Notes: generated by a model not told the origin, from the letters alone. A stretch of 64,000 nt of DNA from Acinetobacter schindleri CIP 107287 (GCF_000368625.1 NZ_KB849575.1:675202-739201); one strand, 5' to 3'; positions 27,619 through 36,864 are shown, numbered from the stretch's first letter. Numbers and translations: made by a program.

Positions 27619-28791
27619 ATGGCTTTTAAGAATATTGCAGATCAAACCAACGGTTTTTATATCCCTTGTGTTTCACTTTTCGGTCCAGGCTGTGCCAAAG
27701 AAATTGGTGCTAAAGCCCAAAATCTAGGTGCAAAAAAAGCCCTGATTGTGACCGATGACGGCTTATACAAATTTGGTGTCGCAGATACCATCGCAACTTA
27801 TTTAAAAGAGGCGGGTGTCGACAGCTATATCTTCCCGGGCGCAGAGCCAAACCCAACCGATATTAACGTCCATAATGGCGTGCAAGCCTACAATGACAAT
27901 GGCTGTGATTTCATTGTCTCGCTAGGCGGTGGTTCATCGCATGACTGTGCCAAGGGTATTGGTCTGGTCACAGCAGGTGGTGGTCATATCCGCGATTACG
28001 AAGGTATTGATAAAAGTACAGTACCGATGACACCACTGATCGCCATCAATACCACAGCTGGTACAGCATCGGAAATGACCCGCTTCTGTATCATCACCAA
28101 TACTGATACCCATGTAAAGATGGCGATTGTGGACTGGCGTTGTACACCGTTAATCGCAATTGATGATCCTAAACTGATGGTTGCCAAACCAGCAGGCTTA
28201 ACTGCAGCAACCGGTATGGATGCCTTGACACATGCGGTAGAAGCTTATGTGTCGACTGCGGCCAATCCGATTACCGATGCCTGCGCTGAAAAGGCCATTA
28301 CCATGATCAGTGAATGGCTGAGCCAAGCAGTAGCGAATGGCGATAATATCGAAGCGCGTGATGCGATGAGTTATGCACAGTATCTGGCAGGTATGGCATT
28401 TAACAATGCATCCTTAGGATATGTGCATGCCATGGCACACCAGCTTGGCGGATTCTATAACCTGCCGCATGGTGTATGTAATGCCATTTTACTCCCGCAT
28501 GTATGCGAATTTAACCTGATTGCCTGTCCAGATCGTTATGCAAAAATCGCTCAGTTGATGGGTGTAAATACAGAAGGACTAACAGTCACTGAAGCAGCCT
28601 ATGAAGCAATCAATGCCATTCGCCAGCTTTCAGCTTCCATTGGAATTCCATCTGGTCTGACAGGACTCGGTGTAAAAGAAACAGACCTTGGCATCATGGC
28701 AGAAAATGCGCAAAAAGATGCCTGCATGCTGACCAACCCTCGTAAGGCCAGTCATGCGCAAGTAGTCGACATTTTTAAAGCGGCAATGTAA
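27619..28791 (+). CDS. Iron-containing alcohol dehydrogenase
   Basis: ATG 27619 (MAFKNIADQTNGFYIPCVS) gives 390 residues and has AGAAGGA eight bases upstream; an in-frame ATG 17 codons earlier is less likely. The Rossmann-like N-domain has GGGSSHDCAKGIG (NAD binding), and the iron ligands lie in TGMDALTHAVEAY and HAMAHQLGGFYNLPHGVCNA (Asp/His/His/His). It belongs to the group III ADHs (AdhB/YiaY-like), which interconvert ethanol or other short alcohols with aldehydes using NAD. The downstream GAF regulator and aldehyde dehydrogenase suggest a joint alcohol-oxidation route. The tail is followed by a chain of hairpins. Confidence 0.95.
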   Translation: MAFKNIADQTNGFYIPCVSLFGPGCAKEIGAKAQNLGAKKALIVTDDGLYKFGVADTIATYLKEAGVDSYIFPGAEPNPTDINVHNGVQAYNDNGCDFIVSLGGGSSHDCAKGIGLVTAGGGHIRDYEGIDKSTVPMTPLIAINTTAGTASEMTRFCIITNTDTHVKMAIVDWRCTPLIAIDDPKLMVAKPAGLTAATGMDALTHAVEAYVSTAANPITDACAEKAITMISEWLSQAVANGDNIEARDAMSYAQYLAGMAFNNASLGYVHAMAHQLGGFYNLPHGVCNAILLPHVCEFNLIACPDRYAKIAQLMGVNTEGLTVTEAAYEAINAIRQLSASIGIPSGLTGLGVKETDLGIMAENAQKDACMLTNPRKASHAQVVDIFKAAM

Positions 28792-28797
28792 TGCCTC

Positions 28798-28838
28798 AAT
28801 GTAAGTCATCTCTCCACTCGGCAGACTTACATTTTTTG
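28798..28838 (+). terminator. Terminator of the alcohol dehydrogenase gene
   Basis: AATGTAAGTC/GACTTACATT perfect 10-bp stem followed by T6, starting six bases after the stop codon. Confidence 0.88.
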
Positions 28839-28849
28839 CAACCCTGCTC

Positions 28850-28954
28850 GCACTTCTTATGAAGTGTGCCAAGACAAGTGTATCCCCATATGATTGTCTT
28901 GGCTTATCCTTACACCCTTGATAAGGATAAAGAGCAGGCGTTGCTCTTTTTTTT
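28850..28954 (+). ncRNA. Chain of four hairpins ending in a U-tract; candidate small RNA or 3'-UTR structure
   Basis: Consecutive perfect stems are CACTTC/GAAGTG (28851-28866), CCAAGACAA/TTGTCTTGG (28869-28902), TTATCCTT/AAGGATAA (28904-28930) and AAAGAGCA/TGCTCTTT (28929-28949) with T8. Together with the adh terminator this makes five hairpins in about 160 bases. No protein frame is present. It could be a stable 3' fragment, a small RNA or remnants of palindromic repeats. Confidence 0.4.
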
Positions 28955-29219
28955 AACTAAAATTTAGTTAACTCAAAAAGATATATAGAGTGTTTTTCCA
29001 TCTTGGAATCACTGATTAATAGGGGGTGAATGAGTTCTATAAGAATGATTAAATCATATACCTTATTACAAGGTGATTCTTGTCATGGATGCAGTGAAAA
29101 AGTTTTATAAAAATTATAATTTTAAAGTGCTGAATAACTTTTTATATTCGATTCAATTAAAAATTATTGTTAGATAAATCAAGCCTATTATCAACTTGAA
29201 AGTCAAAAGCTCCTAAGGC
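28955..29219. other. AT-rich spacer
   Basis: I see no gene in it. With the hairpin chain it makes up the 428 bases between the convergent alcohol dehydrogenase and GAF-regulator genes. Confidence 0.6.
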
Positions 29220-30401
29220 TTAAATATCGTGAAACTTAAGTAAGGTCTGATGCACCGGATGGTTCTTTGGCATCAGCTCAATCAGGCGTTCTACAGCATC
29301 AATGGCTTCCGGGAAACGTGCCACATGCTTGAGTAGTACATCAGTTTCATTGGCTTTAAAAATGGCATCACTAAGTCGTGATTCCAGACAATCCCGCCAG
29401 GCGCATAAAAATGGACTCTCTGTTTTTGCCAGAAATATACCCGTATATAACTTCAAGGCAGAATCGATATAACCCGCATCCAGGGACTGTTCTGTCTGTA
29501 AAAAGTCTGCTTCCACATGAGCGAGTAAACGATAAGGTCGGGAACCGAGCATACCACCCAAGATATCACGTAGCTGTGACATTTCCGCTTTTAAGGTGCC
29601 GATACTGACTTTGCGTTCGCCATAGAGGGCCTGATGTAGATTATCCAGACTTAGGCCTTGCGGACATAAAGCCAGAATTGCCAGAATTTCAATCTGGCGT
29701 GGTGTCAGAACCAGTGCCTTGCCATTGAAAATTACATTTGGGACGGAAAAAGCGCGAATATACAAACGCTGTTTCTGATATTCCAATAGAGCCGATTGAA
29801 TGAGTGTGGAGCAATGCTCAGCAGCAAGCAGCCCTAAATTGTTATGCTTATGCCAGGTTGTTGACAGATCAATCACACCCAGGATTTGTTTCGAATAAGG
29901 ATCAATAATCGGCGCGGCATAACAGACCAGGTCATGTGCTGATGACATGTAATGTTCACTTGAAAATACACAACTCGACTGCTGGGTTTTGATCGACAGC
30001 GCGAGGGCATTGGTACCGACCAGTTCCTCCCGCCATTGTCCGCCTTCAATCAGATGCACATTTTCAGCAACTTTACGCATTTCAGGACAGGATGCTGTCC
30101 AGAGAACGGTGCTACCAATATCTCCTACAGCCAATACCATAGAAGACTGTTCAGCAATATGCCTTAGATTTTCAGCACAATATTGTAAAGCATGGCTTAA
30201 AGCCGAGGATGAACAGACTTTCTGGATATCGATCAGCGGGGCTGCCAAACGATCCTTCGGTATATCTGCTGAAGATGAGCGTTGCCAGGAGCTGACAATG
30301 CTCTGTTCTAACTGTGCAGCATGCAATGGCGATAAACTGCTACTTTGACGCAGTTGGTCAATTTTCTGCCTGTGTTGTATCAAACTTTGTTCTGTCATCA
30401 T
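29220..30401 (-). CDS. GAF-domain regulator with winged-helix C-terminus, AAA+ domain absent
   Basis: The N-terminal about 220 residues match the sensor half of AcoR-type activators (VSSWQRSS; VLAVGDIGSTVLWTA; WREELVGTNALALSI; GVIDLST). The expected AAA+ sigma-54 ATPase and Fis-type HTH are missing. Instead, about residues 235-300 form a winged-helix domain (LTPRQIEILAILALCPQGLS; GTLKAEMSQLRDILGG), and the rest (SALKLYTGIFLAKTESPFL; WRDCLESRLSDAI) resembles the helical BTAD-like domain of SARP/AfsR regulators. So it would act at sigma-70 promoters. Divergent to the aldehyde dehydrogenase gene, which it probably controls in response to an alcohol or aldehyde signal. Confidence 0.82.
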   Translation of the reverse strand: MMTEQSLIQHRQKIDQLRQSSSLSPLHAAQLEQSIVSSWQRSSSADIPKDRLAAPLIDIQKVCSSSALSHALQYCAENLRHIAEQSSMVLAVGDIGSTVLWTASCPEMRKVAENVHLIEGGQWREELVGTNALALSIKTQQSSCVFSSEHYMSSAHDLVCYAAPIIDPYSKQILGVIDLSTTWHKHNNLGLLAAEHCSTLIQSALLEYQKQRLYIRAFSVPNVIFNGKALVLTPRQIEILAILALCPQGLSLDNLHQALYGERKVSIGTLKAEMSQLRDILGGMLGSRPYRLLAHVEADFLQTEQSLDAGYIDSALKLYTGIFLAKTESPFLCAWRDCLESRLSDAIFKANETDVLLKHVARFPEAIDAVERLIELMPKNHPVHQTLLKFHDI

Positions 30402-30607
30402 TCCTTATCCTCACAATAATTCATGATTTACATCCGATGTAATTATTATTGTTTTTATGAAGAATCAAAAGAAATGTAAACCTGCTGAGTTCCAACCTTT
30501 CTCCAACCTTATGCAGGTTATGTTAATCAAATAATGTACGGGTGTACCTTATACCAAAGCTGTAGATGCGGCTTTTTTATAGATTAAAATAAGCAAAGGA
30601 AATACAT
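30402..30607. promoter_or_regulatory. Divergent control region with palindrome and repeats
   Basis: It holds the perfect palindrome TTACATC-C-GATGTAA (30428-30442), the inverted repeat AACCTGC (30479-30485)/GCAGGTT (30513-30519), and within it a direct repeat TCCAACCTT at 30491-30499 and 30502-30510, spaced 11 bases (one helical turn). No -24/-12 sigma-54 promoter is visible, consistent with a regulator lacking the AAA+ domain. Confidence 0.5.
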
Positions 30608-32119
30608 ATGCGTTATATCGATCCGAATCAGCCTGGCTCAAAAGTTCATTTCAAAGCCCAGTATGAAAATTTTATTGGCGGGCAATGGATAGTGCCAGTC
30701 AAAGGCGAATATTTTGATAATCTCTCACCTGTGGACGGTAAAGTATTTACCCGGGTGCCGCGTTCCAGCGTAGAAGATATTGAGCTGGCACTAGATGCTG
30801 CGCATAAAGCCAAAGCACAATGGAGTAAATCTTCTCCAACAACTCGTTCTAATATTCTGTTAAAAATTGCTGACCGTCTGGAAGCCAATCTGGAGCTTCT
30901 GGCAGTGGCTGAAACCTGGGACAACGGCAAGCCGATCCGTGAAACCTTAGCGGCTGATATTCCTTTAGCAATTGACCATTTTCGTTACTTTGCTGGTTGT
31001 ATCCGTGCACAGGAAGGCGGCATTTCAGAAATCGATGAAGATACCATTGCCTACCACTTCCATGAACCTTTGGGCGTGGTGGGGCAAATTATTCCATGGA
31101 ACTTCCCGATTCTGATGGCAACCTGGAAACTGGCACCGGCTTTGGCAGCAGGTAACTGTATTGTCTTGAAACCTGCAGAACAGACACCGGTTAGTATTCT
31201 GGTGTTGGTGGAACTGATTCAGGATCTGTTACCGGAAGGCGTATTAAACATCGTCAATGGTTATGGCGTTGAAGTGGGACGTCCACTCGCAGTGAATCCG
31301 CGTATCGCCAAGATAGCCTTTACCGGTTCGACTTCTGTGGGCCAGCAGATCATGCAATATGCCACTGAAAATATTATTCCTGTTACCCTGGAACTCGGTG
31401 GTAAATCACCGAATATTTTCTTTGAAGATGTCATGGCACAGCAGGATGATTACCTGGAAAAAGCACTGGAAGGCTTCACTATGTTTGCCCTGAACCAGGG
31501 AGAAATCTGTACCTGTCCATCACGTGCCTTGGTACAAGAAAGTATTGCCGATCAATTCCTGAAACTGGCGGTTGAACGGGTTAAACGAATCAAAACAGGT
31601 CATCCACTGGATACCGAAACCATGATTGGCGCGCAGGCATCGCAGGAACAGCAGGACAAAATTCTCGGTTGTATCGCAACCGGTCGAGGCGAGGGTGCAG
31701 AAGTGCTCGTTGGTGGTGGTGCACGTCATGAAGTTGGTCAGGGGTACTATATTGAACCGACCATCTTTAAAGGTACCAACAACATGCGTACTTTCCAGGA
31801 AGAAATTTTTGGACCGGTATTGGCCGTGACCACCTTCAAAGACTTTGATGATGCGATCAAGATTGCCAACGATACCATCTATGGTCTGGGCGCTGGTGTC
31901 TGGTCACGTTCTACCCATACCGCTTATCGTGCTGGCCGTGCGATTGAGGCAGGGCGTGTCTGGACCAACTGTTATCACATCTATCCGGCACATGCGGCCT
32001 TCGGTGGTTATAAGAAATCAGGCATTGGCCGTGAGAACCACAAGATGATGCTGGACCATTACCAGCAGACCAAAAACCTGTTAGTCAGCTACTCAACCAA
32101 ACCAGCCGGATTCTTTTAA
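30608..32119 (+). CDS. NAD-dependent aldehyde dehydrogenase (ExaC/AcoD-like)
   Basis: The 503-residue enzyme oxidises acetaldehyde-like aldehydes to acids. IIPWNFP (Asn165), [11 protein letters not shown] (NAD-binding loop, 239-248), ELGGKSPNI (Glu262) and the nucleophile in [14 protein letters not shown] (Cys301) are all present; the CTCPSR variant and the C-terminus ([15 protein letters not shown]) mark the ExaC/AldB/AcoD group. AAAGGA lies eight bases before the ATG. With the nearby Fe-alcohol dehydrogenase and the divergent GAF regulator it forms an ethanol-to-acetate module. Confidence 0.96.
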   Translation: MRYIDPNQPGSKVHFKAQYENFIGGQWIVPVKGEYFDNLSPVDGKVFTRVPRSSVEDIELALDAAHKAKAQWSKSSPTTRSNILLKIADRLEANLELLAVAETWDNGKPIRETLAADIPLAIDHFRYFAGCIRAQEGGISEIDEDTIAYHFHEPLGVVGQIIPWNFPILMATWKLAPALAAGNCIVLKPAEQTPVSILVLVELIQDLLPEGVLNIVNGYGVEVGRPLAVNPRIAKIAFTGSTSVGQQIMQYATENIIPVTLELGGKSPNIFFEDVMAQQDDYLEKALEGFTMFALNQGEICTCPSRALVQESIADQFLKLAVERVKRIKTGHPLDTETMIGAQASQEQQDKILGCIATGRGEGAEVLVGGGARHEVGQGYYIEPTIFKGTNNMRTFQEEIFGPVLAVTTFKDFDDAIKIANDTIYGLGAGVWSRSTHTAYRAGRAIEAGRVWTNCYHIYPAHAAFGGYKKSGIGRENHKMMLDHYQQTKNLLVSYSTKPAGFF

Positions 32120-32127
32120 AATGATTC

Positions 32128-32156
32128 AAAAAGCGAACCCCGGTTCGCTTTTTTTA
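32128..32156 (+). terminator. Terminator of aldehyde dehydrogenase gene
   Basis: AAAAAGCGAACC/GGTTCGCTTTTT stem with T7. Confidence 0.92.
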
Positions 32157-32393
32157 TAGATAACATTATTTAAGATGATGAAATTGCGATATGCATCACT
32201 TTAGCTGATTAAAAGGATGAATCAATTGAAATTTAACTTTATCGGAAAGTCGAAAAAATGCATGAAATTGATTTTACATTTTCAAAAAAGATGATTATAA
32301 GTAAGGGGTGGTTTTTTAATCAAAATAATAGACACTCAGGAAGAGTGGGCTACAGAAGCGTATTTAAATAATGATGAAATGGGAGTTTTGACA

Positions 32394-32504
32394 ATGCTTC
32401 AGCTTTTGAAAAAAATATTTTGCTTGCACATTTATGAATATCAACACATGGAAGAAATTGGCACACAGCGAGAATGTCGCAAGTGTGGCATCAGTAAAGA
32501 TTAA
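32394..32504 (+). CDS. 36-residue peptide with Cys/His pairs (zinc-knuckle-like)
   Basis: ATG 32394 has GGGAG eight bases upstream. The product starts MLQLLKKIFCLHIYEYQHME and ends GTQRECRKCGISKD, with Cys10-x-His12 and Cys29-x-x-Cys32, a possible zinc site. The frame is open back to 32301 with protein-like content (TQEEWATEAYLNNDEMG) but without an ATG/GTG/TTG that has a ribosome site, except ATG 32379; the gene may begin further upstream or be a remnant. A terminator follows 13 bases after the stop, supporting a transcribed unit. Family not recognised. Confidence 0.5.
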   Translation: MLQLLKKIFCLHIYEYQHMEEIGTQRECRKCGISKD

Positions 32505-32516
32505 TACCTACCCCCA

Positions 32517-32543
32517 GAAAAGTGAGCATCTGCTCACTTTTTT
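32517..32543 (+). terminator. Terminator after the 36-residue peptide gene
   Basis: AAAAGTGAGCA/TGCTCACTTTT perfect stem with T6. Confidence 0.9.
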
Positions 32544-32605
32544 ATGCCTGAAATTAAGAATATTCCGTTAAAATATGGCATTGTTAAAACGTCAATGGGG
32601 GCAGA

Positions 32606-32851
32606 ATGAGTAAAGACTTTCAGGCTGAAACTTATATTGTTGATGAAAATCTCGCAGATACCTTACATTGGCTTAGTCTGCATCAGGAAAGTTTCGAGTC
32701 ACTGCATTATGATGCTATTACTCAGACACTTACAGTAGAACATGCCAATGGCAGTGATGTCATTCGGATAGGAGATTACCTCAATGCGAAATATGGCATC
32801 CTGATCACGGCACACAATTTTGCTGACACTTCTAACTTGGATCAAAAATAA
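32606..32851 (+). CDS. Small hypothetical protein (81 residues)
   Basis: This acidic soluble protein starts MSKDFQAETYIVDENLADTL and has no Cys, signal or membrane segment. It has a regular pattern of short strands and helices (SLHYDAITQTLTVEHANGSDVIRIGDYLNAKYG). GGGGCAG lies just upstream of the ATG. I do not recognise a family. It stands alone between two terminators. Confidence 0.65.
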   Translation: MSKDFQAETYIVDENLADTLHWLSLHQESFESLHYDAITQTLTVEHANGSDVIRIGDYLNAKYGILITAHNFADTSNLDQK

Positions 32852-32951
32852 TCGATTTACGTGACTGTAGTTGAATCTGAGCTGATAAATGGAAAATCTT
32901 TAATTAAAAAGATTTATCAAGTGAAAAATAAATAAATTTTAAACTCATATC

Positions 32952-32979
32952 ATAAAGCCCACCTAAGGTGGGCTTTATT
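32952..32979. terminator. Bidirectional terminator
   Basis: AAAGCCCACCT/AGGTGGGCTTT perfect stem between the convergent 81- and 69-residue genes. Confidence 0.85.
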
Positions 32980-33000
32980 AACTTCAGGAGCGAGTTATTC

Positions 33001-33210
33001 CTATTCACGGTGATTGCCATGAATATTCTGATTTTGCAGATCTGCTCGATGCTGTTTGTTTAAAACCCGTTCATCCTGCTCGTGCTGATTGTTCTTGGGC
33101 GAATTGACTGGCCCATGCTGCTGAGGTTGCTGCTGTTGCTGAATTTGATTCTGGTGTTCATTTTGCAGCTGTTCCAGCAACTCTTGATTTGGATTTTTTG
33201 ATGACATCAT
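33001..33210 (-). CDS. Gln-rich, probably disordered small protein (69 residues)
   Basis: Two adjacent ATGs follow GGAGGGACG, a strong ribosome site. About 17 of 69 residues are Gln, including a run of five, with many Asn and His and almost no hydrophobics apart from a short LLEQLQ start. Such composition implies intrinsic disorder. It is acidic and basic in alternation near the end (DERVLNKQHRADLQNQ). Family and role unknown; small hydrophilic stress proteins are one possibility. The ribosome site and own terminator support expression. Confidence 0.6.
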   Translation of the reverse strand: MMSSKNPNQELLEQLQNEHQNQIQQQQQPQQHGPVNSPKNNQHEQDERVLNKQHRADLQNQNIHGNHRE

Positions 33211-33316
33211 CGTCCCTCCATTTCAGTTCTGAGACTATTTAAATTTATGCCACAGTCTGAAAATAAGGTGTGTAAGGCTTTTAAGGGAATCTGTGACACC
33301 AGGTAAAAATAGACAA

Positions 33317-34411
33317 TTATCTGGATTTAGAAAGTTGTTCCTGAATCGACCAATCGATATGTACCTGTACAACTTCATCATGTTGAGCGCGAGAGTTTTG
33401 CAAGGCCTGAATAATCGCTGGATTTAATGGCGCATTGCCTAAACCAATAGCAATATTGCGCATAAAGCTTTGATAACCGGTACGCCGTAGCGGACTACCT
33501 TCTGTTGAAGCTAAAAAGGTGGGCTCATCCCATTGCCATAAATCCAGCAGGCTGGCCTGATCCAGTCCATTCCGTGGATGAAAGTCTGCAATGGTCGTCG
33601 TCTTGGCAAAGCTGTTCCAAGGACAAATCAACTGACAGTCATCACAACCAAATACCCGATTACCAATGCCACGACGAAGATCTCCAGGAATAATGCCTTT
33701 ATACTCAATGGTTAGATAGGCAATACAGCGCCGTGCATCCAGCATATACGGCTCAACAATCGCCTGTGTCGGGCAGATATCGATACAGGCCGTACAAGAA
33801 CCACAGTGTTTGGTCGTCGGTTCATCAAATGGCAGTTCCAGTGAAGTAAACAGTTCGCCGAGTACAAAGAAGGAACCGGATTTTTTATGAATCAGCAGCG
33901 TATGTTTACCAGTCCAGCCCATACCGGCATTTTCAGCCAGAGACTTTTCAAAAACGGGTGCTGAATCGGCAAAAGGACGTGATTCAAATTCTCCGATTTT
34001 TTCTTTGATTTTAGCCGATAGCATTTTTAGCCGACCACGCATGGTCTTGTGATAATCACGACCACGGGCATAGCGGGCAATAATCGCGGAGTTTGGCGCA
34101 TCTGGGACCATTCTCGGTTTAGGTGTTTCGACCAGATAATCCATACGAACACAGATAATTGATCTAGTATTCGGAATTAATAGCGTTGGATCAGCGCGTT
34201 TTTCCAGATTTTCTTCCAGAAATTTCATATCGCCATGATAACCACGCTCCAGATATTCCTGCAGACGGGGCAATTCTGCTTGAGCATCCGGCCGGGCAAT
34301 GACACAATCAGAAAAACCCAATTCCAGCGCTTGTACTTTGATCCATGCTTTGAGGGCTTCTGGATCCTCTTGAAAAACCTGAATTTGCGCGGGAGAATCG
34401 GGTGTAGTCAT
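33317..34411 (-). CDS. queG: Epoxyqueuosine reductase QueG
   Basis: The start at ATG 34411 (MTTPDSPAQIQ) gives 364 residues; the open frame extends 112 codons upstream but that part is antisense to nnr and not family-like. QueG reduces epoxyqueuosine in tRNA to queuosine using cobalamin and two [4Fe-4S] clusters. Visible are FSDCVIARPDAQ, the long-loop SIICVRMDYL, ferredoxin motif CGSCTACIDICPTQAI, second motif CDDCQLICPWN and a C-terminal HEAT-like tail (LRRTGYQSFMRNIAIGLGN). Its start is 23 bases from the divergent nnr gene, the two sharing a control region. Confidence 0.97.
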   Translation of the reverse strand: MTTPDSPAQIQVFQEDPEALKAWIKVQALELGFSDCVIARPDAQAELPRLQEYLERGYHGDMKFLEENLEKRADPTLLIPNTRSIICVRMDYLVETPKPRMVPDAPNSAIIARYARGRDYHKTMRGRLKMLSAKIKEKIGEFESRPFADSAPVFEKSLAENAGMGWTGKHTLLIHKKSGSFFVLGELFTSLELPFDEPTTKHCGSCTACIDICPTQAIVEPYMLDARRCIAYLTIEYKGIIPGDLRRGIGNRVFGCDDCQLICPWNSFAKTTTIADFHPRNGLDQASLLDLWQWDEPTFLASTEGSPLRRTGYQSFMRNIAIGLGNAPLNPAIIQALQNSRAQHDEVVQVHIDWSIQEQLSKSR

Positions 34412-34434
34412 AAACCGGGAACAGGGAATAAAAA

Positions 34435-35907
34435 ATGCAGCAACAAGTTTACCATAGCCCCGTTTATCATAGCCAAAGTATTCAAGCCTGGGAGCAGCGC
34501 TGGTTTGCCCGAAAAAACAGTTCTTATGGTCTGATGCAGCAAGTGGCCTGGAGCATTGTACAGCGCCTGATTCCTTTATTTGTTGAAGAAAATGTTCAAA
34601 AGGTCGCGGTCTGTTGTGGGCAGGGTAATAATGCCGGAGATGGCTATCTGGTCGGGAAGTACTTACAGCAGGCTGGTTTTGAGATAGAGATTTATGCAGC
34701 AGAAAAGGGTGGTTCACAGGATCTGGCTTCGGCGAGTCAGGGAGCACTTGATGCAGGCATAAAAGTCTATCCGCATTTTGATTTTCAGACTGAATATGAT
34801 GCCTATATTGATGCGTTATTTGGGATAGGTCTTAACCGTGATCTGAATGGCACATGGCAACAGATGATTCTAAGTATTAATGCTCAAAAGGGCTTAAAGA
34901 TCGCAATCGACATTCCAAGTGGTCTCCATGCTAATACTGGGCAACCTTTGCCAGTCGCTATTCAGGCTGATTATACTTACACGGTACTTGGATTTAAGGC
35001 AGGCTTATTTACCGGGCAGGGGAAAGCCTACGCTGGGCAGGTAGAATGTATATCTGCAATTCCAACCGATGCTGAATTGAAACCTGTTGCTCAATTATCT
35101 GGTACTCACATCCATTTACCCAAACGTCAGGCCTTTGGACATAAGGGCAGCTATGGACATGTACTGGTGATTGGCGGTCATGCTGATATGGGTGGTGCAG
35201 TAATCATGTCAGCTGAAGCTGCATTTGCAGCAGGAGCGGGTAAAGTGACTGTTATTTGTGATGCCAAACATCATACGGCAATCCTTTCACGGGCACCAAA
35301 TATCATGCTCCGGGATATGAATGCCCTAGATGAAAATCAGCGTGACAATCTGTTGCAGCAAGTAGATGCCGTTTGTTTTGGTATGGGCTTAGGACGTGAT
35401 CTCTGGGCTGAACAGCAGTATCAGTTCTGGTTTTCTGCACTTCAGCAATCAGAACTGGAAATCATATTAGATGCAGATGCACTCTGGTTTCTATCAACAC
35501 AACCAGAACAATTAAATCCACGAACCTATTGCACCCCTCATCCGGGCGAAGCCGCGACTTTATTGAAATCTAAAACTCAAGAAATCGAAGCTGACCGAAT
35601 CGCTGCCATTCATACCTTACAGCAGAAATTCCAAGGACAGTGGGTCTTGAAAGGCTCGGGCAGTCTGATTCTGGAAGATCAGCTGTATATCTGTACTGCG
35701 GGTAATCCGGGTATGGGCACTGGAGGGATGGGCGATGTACTGGCTGGCATGATTGCCAGTCTGAAAGCCCAGTTGCATGACGATATTCATCTGCATGAAA
35801 TTGTGACTTTACATGCCTTGGCCGGAGATGAGTTGGCAAAATATGGTCAGCGTGGTTTACAGGCACAGGATATGAAACAGGCCATTTATAAAATAGTTAA
35901 TCTTTAG
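34435..35907 (+). CDS. nnr: Bifunctional NAD(P)H-hydrate repair enzyme Nnr
   Basis: The 490-residue fusion has an N-terminal NAD(P)HX epimerase domain (VAVCCGQGNNAGDGYLVG; DALFGIGLNRDLNG; IDIPSGLHANTGQ) and a C-terminal ADP-dependent NAD(P)HX dehydratase domain (GSYGHVLVIGGHADMGGAV; YCTPHPGEAATLL; VLKGSGSLI; AGNPGMGTGGMGDVLAGMI). It repairs hydrated NADH/NADPH. In E. coli the gene is linked to queG and tsaE. Here queG is divergent next door but tsaE lies about 22 kb away. The first residues (QQQVYHSP) are unusual, so a slightly later start is possible. Confidence 0.96.
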   Translation: MQQQVYHSPVYHSQSIQAWEQRWFARKNSSYGLMQQVAWSIVQRLIPLFVEENVQKVAVCCGQGNNAGDGYLVGKYLQQAGFEIEIYAAEKGGSQDLASASQGALDAGIKVYPHFDFQTEYDAYIDALFGIGLNRDLNGTWQQMILSINAQKGLKIAIDIPSGLHANTGQPLPVAIQADYTYTVLGFKAGLFTGQGKAYAGQVECISAIPTDAELKPVAQLSGTHIHLPKRQAFGHKGSYGHVLVIGGHADMGGAVIMSAEAAFAAGAGKVTVICDAKHHTAILSRAPNIMLRDMNALDENQRDNLLQQVDAVCFGMGLGRDLWAEQQYQFWFSALQQSELEIILDADALWFLSTQPEQLNPRTYCTPHPGEAATLLKSKTQEIEADRIAAIHTLQQKFQGQWVLKGSGSLILEDQLYICTAGNPGMGTGGMGDVLAGMIASLKAQLHDDIHLHEIVTLHALAGDELAKYGQRGLQAQDMKQAIYKIVNL

Positions 35908-35914
35908 GGAAGTC

Positions 35915-36205
35915 ATGATGCAGGCTGTGAAACTGATGATTTCAGGAAAAGTGCAGAAAGTAGGCTATCGAAACTGGTTTGCAGTTCAGGCAGTAGAACT
36001 GGAATTAAAAGGCTATGTACAAAATCTGCCAACTGCACAGGTAGAGGCTGTAGTGGTTGGAGATGAGAGAAAAATTCAAGAGATGATTATACGTAGTCAA
36101 AAGGGACCAATTCATGCAGATGTGGCTGATATTCAACAACTTGAATTAAATCCTGCTGAATATCAGTTTGAAAATTTTCAGATCAAATATTCATATAATG
36201 ATTAA
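35915..36205 (+). CDS. acyP: Acylphosphatase
   Basis: The small enzyme (95-96 residues; two adjacent ATGs) hydrolyses acyl phosphates. The signature [12 protein letters not shown] carries the catalytic Arg, and the second motif around [19 protein letters not shown] carries the Asn. It follows nnr by seven bases and probably shares its mRNA. Its stop overlaps the convergent ruvC stop by four bases. Confidence 0.95.
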   Translation: MMQAVKLMISGKVQKVGYRNWFAVQAVELELKGYVQNLPTAQVEAVVVGDERKIQEMIIRSQKGPIHADVADIQQLELNPAEYQFENFQIKYSYND

Positions 36206-36744
36206 CGACGTCTGCTGGCACGGCTACGTCCACGTGCCATGCCACCTAAAGCATTCAGTACTGCCATCTTGCTCATGCTACCCGAAGCATGGGCATGACA
36301 GATTGCCGCAGCCAAGGCATCCGCTGCATCCTGTTGGGGTTTGATGCTGAGGTTTAGAATTTTCATGACCATCATCTGTACCTGTTCTTTTTCTGCTGCA
36401 CCGTAGCCAACCACAGACTGTTTGATCTGACGTGCCGTATATTCAGCGACTTGCAGATCCAGATTGACCAGTGCTGCAATGGCCGCACCACGGGCCTGGC
36501 CGAGTTTCAGGGCAGAGTCCGGGTTTTGTGCCATAAACACCTGTTCTACGGCCGCTTCTGTCGGACCATAGAATTTAACAATACGTTCAACCCCGGCAAA
36601 AATTCGCTTTAATCGCTCAGGCATTTCCACAGTTTCCGTCCTGATGGTTCCTGCATCCACAAAAGACAGTTTGGAACCTTCTTTTTGAATAATGCCATAC
36701 CCTGTAAGACGTGAACCTGGGTCAATCCCAATAATTAATGACAT
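36202..36744 (-). CDS. ruvC: Holliday junction resolvase RuvC
   Basis: The 180-residue RNase H-fold endonuclease resolves Holliday junctions with RuvAB. The acidic catalytic residues are Asp8 (IGIDPGS), Glu67 (AAVEQVF), Asp139 and Asp142 ([15 protein letters not shown]). The C-terminal tail is basic ([11 protein letters not shown]). It is not next to ruvAB, as in other Moraxellaceae. Confidence 0.98.
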   Translation of the reverse strand: MSLIIGIDPGSRLTGYGIIQKEGSKLSFVDAGTIRTETVEMPERLKRIFAGVERIVKFYGPTEAAVEQVFMAQNPDSALKLGQARGAAIAALVNLDLQVAEYTARQIKQSVVGYGAAEKEQVQMMVMKILNLSIKPQQDAADALAAAICHAHASGSMSKMAVLNALGGMARGRSRASRRR

Positions 36745-36864
36745 GCCTGCACTTTAAAAATAAAATAATGCCCATATTGTTACATAAGCGTATCAAAAAA
36801 GCTTGATCCTGATGAAGCAGTTGATTACATCCTTAATTATTGAATAGAGATTAGATTAATTTTC

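Noticed and set aside
33317..34747. 476-residue reading of queG from an upstream start
   Set aside because: The extra 112 residues are antisense to nnr and do not resemble QueG; ATG 34411 gives family length.
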